Assembly (NCBI GenBank): GCA_020426065.1
Contig: JAGQQT010000253.1
Span: 1-6,219 of the forward strand
Origin: Planctomycetaceae bacterium
Lineage (GTDB): Bacteria; Planctomycetota; Planctomycetia; Planctomycetales; Planctomycetaceae
Reading direction: 5' to 3'
Length of the DNA stretch: 6,219 bases
Below the pieces are notes generated by a model that was given only the letters and a program-made list of their open reading frames with translations, was not told the origin of the DNA and ran no database searches. A program made the translations under genes and the position numbers. The stretch's first letter is position 1; every line of letters starts with the position of its first letter. Positions 1 through 5,186 of the stretch are shown one piece after another.

Positions 1-237
1 AGCCAATCCGAACCCAGACAATGCAGCGAAAAAACCGATAAAATCGTCATTTCTTATCCATTTTATCGTGCTTCCACCGGGCCAGTCTTCAGTTTGATCC
101 GACGATCATGCCTGACAAATGGCAATTTCACACACTGCCAGCTTGAATCCTTCAAACCCGAAGCCTTCTACGGCATTTGACTGCAGTGCACAGCAGGTCA
201 GGAAGGACCCAGGTTTCCTCTCGACATGTCTTATCAA

Positions 238-266
238 CTCTCCAGGGGAGAGGGGCAGAGTGGGGG
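238..266 (+). repeat. Hairpin plus G-rich tail, degenerate dispersed repeat
   Basis: A 6-bp perfect inverted repeat (CTCTCC at 238-243, GGAGAG at 247-252, 3-nt loop) runs directly into a purine-rich tail, GAGGGGCAGAGTGGGGG (250-266). The hairpin-plus-tail layout resembles intergenic repeats of the GGGAGAGGGCAGGGTGAGGGG kind that I recall from many environmental bacterial genomes; this is from memory and not checked. The tail shares 12 of 17 bases with the reverse complement of 290-306. There is no T-tract, so an ordinary intrinsic terminator is unlikely. Confidence 0.4.
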
Positions 267-289
267 GAGCAATCAATCTATTCCACTAT

Positions 290-357
290 CCCTCATCCTG
301 ACCTTCTCTTCACAGCTCAATCGACATTGCATCCGCGCGATCAAGGTGGGGAGAAGG
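290..357 (-). repeat. Long-loop inverted repeat downstream of lipoprotein gene
   Basis: CCTTCTC (302-308) pairs with GAGAAGG (351-357) across a 42-nt loop. On the minus strand the right arm of the stem continues into GAAGGTCAGGATGAGGG (306-290). The same 17-nt tail with two changes occurs at 3424-3408, downstream of the MetW-like gene. The layout suggests a degenerate dispersed repeat lying 3' of a gene. It may contribute to mRNA 3' ends, but that is inference and no T-tract follows. Confidence 0.4.
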
Positions 358-424
358 GACTTTTGTCGGCCACAGACAGGAATGTTGAATCAGCATCGGA
401 TCAGCCCTCTGCCGCGCACCCCAC

Positions 425-1006
425 TCACTCGATGATTTTCAGGGACTTGATTCGTCCGTTGGTTTTGAGGTCGGTTGTGTATTCCAGTTCGACTTCAACT
501 TGGACTTCGGGGTGGCCCGCGATTTCGACTTTGGGCGGGGAGGAATAACCATAACCGCCGTCGACAAGTGTGATGCCGGTCACTTTGCCTTCCGAGATGG
601 TTGCGGTGGCCACGGCTGGTTTGTGTTTCCAGAGTTCTCCGGAGCCGGGCCGATAGCGGTAAAAATTGGACACCTCATCCAGTCGTTCGTTTGTCACGCC
701 GAGCGGGCCAAGCTTATCCATCAGAACTTCCTTGTTCGCACTGACGCGTGATGGTGACGGCGGACCATTCTTTGACGGATTCACGCCGCTGAACACATCT
801 CGAAAAACCTCAGGCGTTACGCCCAGAGCATTACCAATCAGCTGAACCGGCCGCCCGTGGTCGACCGGATCGGTCTCGTACCCGCCATCAAAAACGACTT
901 GACCAGGCGTGGACCCCGACGTGCCAACTCCTCCACTCTCACCGCCGGAACAGCCAGGCAAGATTGAGAACAGGACAAGCATCAGAATTGGTCGGGAGTA
1001 TGGCAT
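425..1006 (-). CDS. Predicted lipoprotein with GYGYSSPP repeat unit
   Basis: A 193-residue protein of unknown function, predicted to be lipid-anchored outside the cytoplasmic membrane. Residues 1-18 form a lipoprotein signal peptide: MPYSR, a hydrophobic core (ILMLVLFSI), then lipobox LPGC with Cys19 as the modified residue. The proline at -2 is not the usual choice. A Gly/Ser-rich linker follows (20-35). Residues 55-120 contain a small helical region with LGVTNERLDEVSNFYRYR (102-119). Residues 132-163 carry a beta-rich unit, ATATISEGKVTGITLVDGGY followed by GYSSPPKVEI. Units of this type recur in planctomycete secreted proteins, from memory. The frame is open upstream to an ATG at 1126, but that start would overlap gene B by 80 nt and bury the signal peptide. 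The ATG at 1006 has GGAA (1013-1016) 6 nt upstream and was chosen for these reasons. Membership of the lipoprotein class is well supported; the function is unknown. Confidence 0.8.
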   Translation of the reverse strand: MPYSRPILMLVLFSILPGCSGGESGGVGTSGSTPGQVVFDGGYETDPVDHGRPVQLIGNALGVTPEVFRDVFSGVNPSKNGPPSPSRVSANKEVLMDKLGPLGVTNERLDEVSNFYRYRPGSGELWKHKPAVATATISEGKVTGITLVDGGYGYSSPPKVEIAGHPEVQVEVELEYTTDLKTNGRIKSLKIIE

Positions 1007-1046
1007 CACAAGTTCCGTTCGACTGGGAAATTCAACCGGTGCTGGT

Positions 1047-1613
1047 CTATTCAAACAGAGAGCGTTTGTGTGAACACAGATCAGAAATGACCGCATTTGC
1101 CTGATCTTCCATCGCGAAGTATTCATCGTCTAGCATTGCAAGAGTTTTTTGCCACCCAGAGGGGATGCTCTTAAAGTAATCATCTGTGATGCGACGTTTT
1201 AGCTTTGAACGATTCTTCTGGTGATAGTAATAAATAACTTCCCGGAGCAGTGATGCAACTCGATGATTATCGGCTGCTTCAGCAGCCTCGACGGCGTCAG
1301 GAATCATTGTCCACGTTGAGTTGCCATGCAATTGAGAAATGCCGCCATTCCATATGTCTGCATTAACGTAGTGAAAGGCAAAACACAGCGTATAACCACG
1401 AGGAAGACTGGCGAGGGCGTTAAGAGCGTTCTTGTAGGAACTGAATGGTTCAGTTACTTCCTCGATTCTTGCAAAAACTGCTTCCGCAAAAAGTTCATCC
1501 GGAGACTTCTGAGAATCACGCTGGCACGGGGCACACATTCCGTTGCGACGTTCCGCAGTTCGTTTGAGGATTTCACGGCCGCACGTCGAGCAGGTTGTCT
1601 TTTCTTCTGTCAT
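1047..1613 (-). CDS. Zinc-ribbon plus DUF4375 (DMP19-like) protein
   Basis: A 188-residue cytoplasmic protein with no signal peptide. Residues 8-30 contain two CxxC pairs (Cys8/Cys11 and Cys27/Cys30), a probable small zinc ribbon. Residues 40-180 look like the DUF4375/DMP19 domain: VNADIWNGGISQLHGNSTW (83-101) followed by IPDAVEAAEAAD and LLREVI matches the family pattern of a conserved NGG-x-x-Q segment, then a helix with paired Ala/Glu. The family takes its name from DMP19 of Neisseria, a DNA-mimic protein. This protein is not notably acidic (about 26 Asp/Glu against 23 Lys/Arg), so DNA mimicry is not supported. DUF4375 proteins are scattered, accessory and mostly uncharacterised. No strong Shine-Dalgarno sequence precedes the ATG. 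The gene appears more AT-rich than E, F and G, in line with accessory status. It ends 40 nt before the lipoprotein gene. Domain call fairly sure, role unknown. Confidence 0.78.
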   Translation of the reverse strand: MTEEKTTCSTCGREILKRTAERRNGMCAPCQRDSQKSPDELFAEAVFARIEEVTEPFSSYKNALNALASLPRGYTLCFAFHYVNADIWNGGISQLHGNSTWTMIPDAVEAAEAADNHRVASLLREVIYYYHQKNRSKLKRRITDDYFKSIPSGWQKTLAMLDDEYFAMEDQANAVISDLCSHKRSLFE

Positions 1614-1720
1614 GGTTTCTGCTGCGGCAAGTTAAGGAATTGGTAACCAGAAGTCGCTATTGTGCAACGGGAATTGGACTCTGGCGTAACAGAACTGTTT
1701 AATATTAATCGGGCCATAAA

Positions 1721-1761
1721 GAGCGTTAAGAATATGTCTTACGATCGCGAAGTCAACGCTC
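1721..1761. repeat. Intergenic 7-bp inverted repeat
   Basis: GAGCGTT (1721-1727) pairs with AACGCTC (1755-1761) across a 27-nt loop, which itself can form a small stem (TAAGA 1727-1731 with TCTTA 1737-1741). It lies between the hydrolase gene (stop at 1832) and gene B (start at 1613), so on the minus strand it could affect the 3' end of the first or the leader of the second. No T-tract follows it. A 10-bp palindrome, TTAATATTAA, sits nearby at 1699-1708. Confidence 0.3.
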
Positions 1762-1831
1762 GGCTCAACTCTGGATAGTCTGGCCTCCCTTCAGATTCAT
1801 CGGGCTATTCCCCAGTTTGGACTTCAATGCG

Positions 1832-2614
1832 TCAATCCGGCGATATTACTGACAAAACGAAGTTGACCAGTTCCGAGCATTCGAAGAAGGCGGGGGTTGC
1901 TTTGTGGCCTTCTCCCGGAATCAGTTTGACTTCGATCCTGCCAGACTCTTTTTCATAACGCTCTTTCAGCAACGCACTGTTTTCATTGTAGGGGACCGAG
2001 AGATCGGAATCGCCGTGAACGATGAAGACAGGCACCTTGTGCTCAATCATTCCTGACAATCTGTTGATCGGGTTGAGTTCGTCGAGCCGGGAGACAAACT
2101 CATCCCGGGTCAGCTTGAAGTCGGCGAGAGTGGCCGCTTCCGAACGCTGCAACGGCCAGCTGGACAGGTTCAGAACGGGATAGATTCCCACGAAAGCCCC
2201 CACATTCTGGGGGTGGTCCACCGCCCAGGAAAGCAGCATCATTCCCCCTCGACTCTGCCCCAGCAGAATCGGTTTCGCCGAATAGCCACGCTCGACCATC
2301 ACCTCGTAGAATTTGTGGAACTTCGCTGTACTCTCCGGGGATCCCCGCACCTCACCGAGATCGTAGCCCGCGATGCTGAGACCCGCTGCGAAAAAGGCGT
2401 CCCGATAGTAAGTTCGCCCGTAAAGCGAAATCCCCCCCTTGAGGGTGGGAGCATACCAGACCCAGGGTTTCCCTTTTGCCGGCATAGTGGCTTCATAGAC
2501 CACCGCAATCTGCCCGTTGACATCAAATCGCTCCACTTTTGGCAACGTCTGCCGGTCAGCAATAACAGGTGCAGCCAGCAGAACAATCCAGCAAAGAGTG
2601 AAACAGGTTTTCAT
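1832..2614 (-). CDS. Exported alpha/beta hydrolase
   Basis: A 260-residue serine hydrolase of the alpha/beta hydrolase fold, distantly like the prolyl-oligopeptidase/dienelactone hydrolase group; the substrate cannot be named. Residues 1-19 form a Sec signal peptide with likely signal peptidase I cleavage after VIA (Ala19|Asp20), placing the enzyme in the periplasm or outside. The catalytic triad is visible. Ser121 lies in the nucleophile elbow GQSRGG (119-124). Asp204 is in HGDSDLSVP (200-208), a classic acid-loop sequence. His237 is in GEGHK (234-238). The spacing is normal, so the enzyme should be active. Residues 82-91 (AGYDLGEVRG) probably form part of the oxyanion region. The ATG at 2614 is the one that yields the signal peptide; AAGG lies about 11 nt upstream, which is rather far. 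It is not closely spaced with its neighbours (171 nt from D's stop, 218 nt to B) and is probably transcribed alone. Esterase or peptidase activity cannot be told apart here. Confidence 0.85.
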   Translation of the reverse strand: MKTCFTLCWIVLLAAPVIADRQTLPKVERFDVNGQIAVVYEATMPAKGKPWVWYAPTLKGGISLYGRTYYRDAFFAAGLSIAGYDLGEVRGSPESTAKFHKFYEVMVERGYSAKPILLGQSRGGMMLLSWAVDHPQNVGAFVGIYPVLNLSSWPLQRSEAATLADFKLTRDEFVSRLDELNPINRLSGMIEHKVPVFIVHGDSDLSVPYNENSALLKERYEKESGRIEVKLIPGEGHKATPAFFECSELVNFVLSVISPD

Positions 2615-2750
2615 TTTGATTCGAACCTTTGCATTTGGAGTATGGCTGATCCACTGATCGGTTAGTTGTTGTATGGTGCGTCTGTGAGTTTACGGAGTAC
2701 AACCCCAGATATTCTCTCGATCCTTCAAGGATGCCAGAATTTATCACGCC

Positions 2751-2815
2751 AAGCCGCCAAGTCGCAAAGGTTTTTGTGGAAGTTCTCAACTCATTTCTTT
2801 GCGTCTTGGCGGCTT
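2751..2815. repeat. 19-bp inverted repeat, possible dispersed hairpin element
   Basis: The left arm at 2751-2769 (AAGCCGCCAAGTCGCAAAG) and the right arm at 2797-2815 are reverse complements with a single mismatch, around a 27-nt loop. The arms contain stepwise units (CGCCAAG, CCGCCAAG, TCGCAAAG), a pattern I recall as a recurrent intergenic repeat in environmental bacteria; this is not verified. The right arm encodes the last residues of gene D, whose stop codon (2786-2788) lies in the loop. Downstream on the minus strand there is no T-tract, so it may protect an mRNA end or simply be an inserted repeat rather than a standard terminator. Confidence 0.7.
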
Positions 2816-3265
2816 CCGTTCACCGCTTTGTTTGGTGACATTTGCGGTGCTTCGGTCAGTAGTGGAATATATCAGACTCGCTAATGGCAATATGGCAAAC
2901 AGGACAATCGGATACCATAACGTCACCGTCAAAGTCCAGAGAGTGGAATCAGACCATTGGAAGTACCGATAGTAAATGCCCCATGAATCGCCAAATGATT
3001 GTTCGTGAATGAGTGGGGGATAGACGTTCCCATCCTGATCGGTCAGTCCGATGATGCTGCCGCGATATGGGCCGTATGCAGGGTCATTAAAGAAGACGAG
3101 CCGTGAATCAGGCCCATTCGACCAGACACCGACATGAAAGTCATCACTCAGTGAGAAATGATAATCCAATGGGCTGATGATGTAGCCAGCGAGAAACATC
3201 AGGACCGAGATTGCGAGCAATACCGTAGAAATTATGGTCGCAATCTTAAATACTCGATGTGCCAC
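2786..3265 (-). CDS. Small two-helix membrane protein, unknown function
   Basis: A 159-residue protein that I cannot place in a named family. It has a membrane helix at about 7-30 (FKIATIISTVLLAISVLMFL plus flanks), an exposed middle domain (31-107) rich in aromatic residues and Gly/Asp, and a second helix at about 109-133 containing LWYPIVLFAILPLASLIY. A short basic tail follows. The layout of helix, about 75-residue loop, then a helix with a W-Y-P-x-x-x-x-x-I-L-P core resembles a group of hypothetical proteins frequent in planctomycetes (from memory). The start is GTG at 3263-3265; an in-frame stop lies seven codons upstream and no ATG is available between. The tail K151-E157 (KPPRRKE) is encoded by the right arm of the inverted repeat at 2751-2815, so the original C-terminus may have been changed by the repeat. 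The gene looks AT-richer than the G-F-E operon. Real gene likely, function unknown. Confidence 0.68.
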   Translation of the reverse strand: MAHRVFKIATIISTVLLAISVLMFLAGYIISPLDYHFSLSDDFHVGVWSNGPDSRLVFFNDPAYGPYRGSIIGLTDQDGNVYPPLIHEQSFGDSWGIYYRYFQWSDSTLWTLTVTLWYPIVLFAILPLASLIYSTTDRSTANVTKQSGERKPPRRKEMS

Positions 3266-3316
3266 AGAATGTTTTTCTATTTGTTATCCTGGTTGAGGAA
3301 ACGGCCTGTCTTCAGT

Positions 3317-3334
3317 CGGCATTCGGCATTCGGC
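3317..3334. repeat. Heptanucleotide tandem repeat CGGCATT
   Basis: CGGCATT occurs twice in tandem (3317-3323, 3324-3330) and is followed by a partial third copy, CGGC (3331-3334). It lies in the gap between genes D and E. Short 7-nt tandem arrays can vary in copy number by slippage; here only about 2.5 units are present. Confidence 0.6.
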
Positions 3335-3353
3335 AAATGTTGAATTGGGAAAG

Positions 3354-3370
3354 CACTGGCAGAGCCAGTG
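3354..3370. repeat. CACTGGC hairpin, candidate terminator of the MetW operon
   Basis: CACTGGC (3354-3360) and GCCAGTG (3364-3370) form a perfect 7-bp stem with a 3-nt loop. On the minus strand the hairpin lies 62 nt after the stop of the MetW-like gene and is followed by CTTTCCC, a poor T-tract. It is therefore either a weak terminator or an mRNA-stabilising hairpin for the G-F-E transcript. The surrounding GCACTGGC/GCCAGTGGCACAC context resembles a repeat I recall from planctomycete intergenic regions (unverified). Confidence 0.5.
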
Positions 3371-3407
3371 GCACACTGCTGAATCTTTGAGAGTGATTCG
3401 TAATTAC

Positions 3408-3424
3408 CCCTCATTCTCACCTTC
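3408..3424 (-). repeat. Second copy of the GAAGGT-AG-ATGAGGG motif
   Basis: On the minus strand this reads GAAGGTGAGAATGAGGG and matches 15 of 17 bases with 306-290. It begins 9 nt after the stop codon of the MetW-like gene. Unlike the copy at 290-357, no pairing arm is evident next to it, so it may be a truncated repeat. Confidence 0.45.
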
Positions 3425-3432
3425 GTTCCATT

Positions 3433-4143
3433 TTACTCCTGCGGAGTGTTGGGGGTGGAGCGTCGTTGGAGGATGTAGAGGACGGTGCGGGCGCGGAGGT
3501 TGGCCCACCAGGCGCGGGAGACGCTTTTTTCACCGATGATCGGGAGTTCCTTCACGATTTCGAAGTCTCGTTCTTTTTCCAGCTCGCGGAAGTCCTGCAT
3601 CGACATCAGGTGCAGGTTGGGGGTGTTGTGCCATTCGTAAGGGAGTTCTTCGGTAATGGGAGCCCGGCCAAAGACCAGGACCTGCAGGCGGATTTTCCAG
3701 TAGGCAAAGTTGGGGACCACCACCAGGACCCGGTTGGCGATCCGCAGGATGTGTTCCAGGATTTCAACGGGGTAGCGCAGCTGCTGGAGTGTCTGGCTGA
3801 CCACGGCAAAATCAAAACTGTTTTCGGGAAGGTATTGCAGACCTTCATCCAGGTCGCCCCGAATGACCGGCAGTCCCCGACGCATCGCGGCCAGGAATTC
3901 TTCCTCGTCCAGTTCAACACCCTGCACCGAGCAGTGCATTTCATCGCGCAGCAGTTGCAGCAGGCGACCATCTCCACAGCCCAGGTCAATTACGCGGCTG
4001 CCGGGAGGGATTTCCCGACGGATGATTTCATCGGTAACCGCTGCGGCCGGATCCTTCATGCAATAACGCTTCGGCCGAATCCGGCGGAGCTGCTCCGGAA
4101 GGTGTTTGGGGTTCAACGGTGACAATCGTGTTTTCAATGCCAT
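3433..4143 (-). CDS. metW: MetW-like SAM-dependent methyltransferase
   Basis: A 236-residue class I methyltransferase-fold protein of the MetW family. In other bacteria MetW works with the homoserine O-acyltransferase MetX in methionine synthesis. The SAM-binding motif I is VIDLGCGDGRLL (51-62). Glu78 in GVELDE (75-80) should bind the SAM ribose. GDLDEGL (96-102) and SQTLQ (116-120) match the family's GDLDEGL and SQTLQ blocks. PNFAYWKIRLQ (144-154) and LPYEWHNTPNLHL (167-179) are the family signature. The length exceeds the usual roughly 200 residues because of a basic N-terminal extension of about 28 residues. The ATG at 4143 has no good Shine-Dalgarno sequence, and Met29 (CAT at 4057-4059) is a possible alternative start. 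The gene lies 32 nt after the hydrolase gene F and is probably the last of the G-F-E operon. No metX is in the window, unusual for this gene. Family assignment is strong; the exact role in this host is inferred. Confidence 0.92.
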   Translation of the reverse strand: MALKTRLSPLNPKHLPEQLRRIRPKRYCMKDPAAAVTDEIIRREIPPGSRVIDLGCGDGRLLQLLRDEMHCSVQGVELDEEEFLAAMRRGLPVIRGDLDEGLQYLPENSFDFAVVSQTLQQLRYPVEILEHILRIANRVLVVVPNFAYWKIRLQVLVFGRAPITEELPYEWHNTPNLHLMSMQDFRELEKERDFEIVKELPIIGEKSVSRAWWANLRARTVLYILQRRSTPNTPQE

Positions 4144-4175
4144 GGGGAGTGAGCTTTATCTTCCATCCAGAGAAT

Positions 4176-5186
4176 TCAGTTTCCGGAAGCGATCGGGCGT
4201 GGGGTCCATAATCGTTTCGGGAGTTTGTTGAGGAAAACTTCCTCTTTATACTCAGGTGCTGCTGTCTGGGCAAACTGCACAATCACAACGCCCGTTGAAG
4301 GAGAGATATACAGTTTCTGTTTCCCTTTTCCGGCCGCCATCACCATATCATCCGGCCCCACTCCGGTCCGGTTCAACCAGAAGGTGATGCCATAGCCGGG
4401 CTGGGCTTTGCTCCCCTGGAAACATTCTTCCAGCAGTTTCTGATCGAGGAGCGGTTTGCCTTCGTGAACTCCCCGATTGCAGATCAGCAGTCCATATTTG
4501 GCCCACTCGCGAGCGGTGAGAAAGATTCCCGAAGGCATGTGTGGCTGGCCATCCGGTCCTTTTCGCCAGAGGGCAACTTTCATTCCGATGGGATCGAACA
4601 CCCTGCGAGTGAGATAGCCATCAACGTTTTCATCTTGAGGAGCGAGTTTGCGACGCATCAGTTCGCCGAACACCTGGTAGGGGATTGGTCCGTACTGAAA
4701 TTTGGTGCCAGGAGGCTCCAGAGCATTCGCCTTGATGGCAATGGCATAGATGGGAACGCGGCCGGTTGGTCCCGGATCGATGCCGCTAGTCAGGCTGAGC
4801 AGATCCCGGATGGTTACTTCCGAAATATGCGTGCGTGTTTTCCATTCGGTGATCGTGTCTGAAACTTTCTCATCGAGGGTAAGCAGTCCATCCTGCTGGG
4901 CGACGTTGAGCAATGCGGCACTGAAACTCTTGGTTCCACTGGCCAGCACGTGCGGCTGAGTGGACTCGTGCCCGTTCAGATATTCCTCGTAGATGAGGAA
5001 ATCGTTTTTGTAAACCAGCAGTGCGTGTCCATTGGCCTTTCGCAGATACTCGGTAGCCGGTTCCATGGCGATCCGGATTCTCTGCTCGCGGTCTTCTATC
5101 GTCTGCTCCTGGGCGGTGCAATCGAACGTGCTGATCAGTAAACAGAGCAGCGGGAGAATGAGGCGCAGACATAAAGAACTATTCAT
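4176..5186 (-). CDS. Exported beta-lactamase-family serine hydrolase
   Basis: A 336-residue enzyme of the beta-lactamase/AmpC-like family (PF00144, COG1680), which includes esterases, D-aminopeptidases and 6-aminohexanoate-dimer hydrolases as well as true beta-lactamases. Residues 1-25 form a signal peptide (LILPLLCLLIST core, likely cleavage after CTA), so it acts outside the cytoplasm. The SxxK motif is SGTK, with Ser83 the likely nucleophile and Lys86 the general base. LLTLDEKVSD (101-110) and TIRDLLSLTSGID (125-137) are typical of the family. Where the second motif YxN is expected, the sequence is YGPIPYQVFG (165-174), so the Asn is replaced by Pro167. Near the C-terminus AAGKGKQKLYISP (284-296) occupies the site of the third motif. 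The ATG at 5186 overlaps the end of gene G by 8 nt and is preceded by GAGG (5194-5197) at 7-nt spacing. Antibiotic resistance cannot be inferred. Family sure, substrate unknown. Confidence 0.9.
   Translation of the reverse strand: MNSSLCLRLILPLLCLLISTFDCTAQEQTIEDREQRIRIAMEPATEYLRKANGHALLVYKNDFLIYEEYLNGHESTQPHVLASGTKSFSAALLNVAQQDGLLTLDEKVSDTITEWKTRTHISEVTIRDLLSLTSGIDPGPTGRVPIYAIAIKANALEPPGTKFQYGPIPYQVFGELMRRKLAPQDENVDGYLTRRVFDPIGMKVALWRKGPDGQPHMPSGIFLTAREWAKYGLLICNRGVHEGKPLLDQKLLEECFQGSKAQPGYGITFWLNRTGVGPDDMVMAAGKGKQKLYISPSTGVVIVQFAQTAAPEYKEEVFLNKLPKRLWTPRPIASGN

Larger units (their letters stand above)
1..424. other. Non-coding left flank with degenerate repeats
   Basis: No convincing gene is seen here. 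The short open frames on the plus strand (for example 119-301, 177-548 and 226-435) have low-complexity, family-free translations and overlap one another. The stretch lies downstream of the lipoprotein gene that ends at 425. It holds a small G-rich hairpin at 238-252 and a longer inverted repeat at 302-357, annotated separately. A minus-strand frame running off the left edge from an ATG at 48-50 gives only about 16 residues and cannot be judged. Confidence 0.6.

Noticed and set aside
1..50. Possible start of a minus-strand gene running off the left edge (ATG at 48-50)
   Set aside because: Only about 16 codons are visible, with an uncertain ribosome-binding site and no recognisable signal; this cannot support a call.
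177..548. A 123-codon plus-strand frame and its neighbours at 119-301 and 226-435
   Set aside because: Their translations are of low complexity, they overlap each other in different frames, and the first runs antisense into the lipoprotein gene. They cover repeat-like non-coding DNA.
1007..1126. A longer N-terminus for the lipoprotein starting at 1126
   Set aside because: It would overlap the end of gene B by 80 nt and place 40 unrelated residues before a clear lipoprotein signal peptide. The ATG at 1006 has a fitting ribosome-binding site.
1047..1613. DNA-mimic function for the DUF4375 protein
   Set aside because: The charge is nearly balanced (about 26 acidic against 23 basic residues), unlike the acidic DNA mimics.
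2213..2665. A 150-codon plus-strand frame
   Set aside because: It is antisense to the alpha/beta hydrolase, which has a full catalytic triad and signal peptide.
2751..2815. CRISPR repeat or standard intrinsic terminator
   Set aside because: There is only one pair of inverted arms with no spaced direct repeats, and no T-tract follows on either strand.
3466..4122. A 218-codon open frame on the plus strand
   Set aside because: It lies wholly antisense to the MetW-like gene, whose motifs are unmistakable, and its own translation shows no family signature. It is a shadow of codon bias on the other strand.
4176..5186. Antibiotic-resistance beta-lactamase
   Set aside because: The family is broad, the YxN Asn is missing, and nothing in the context points to resistance.
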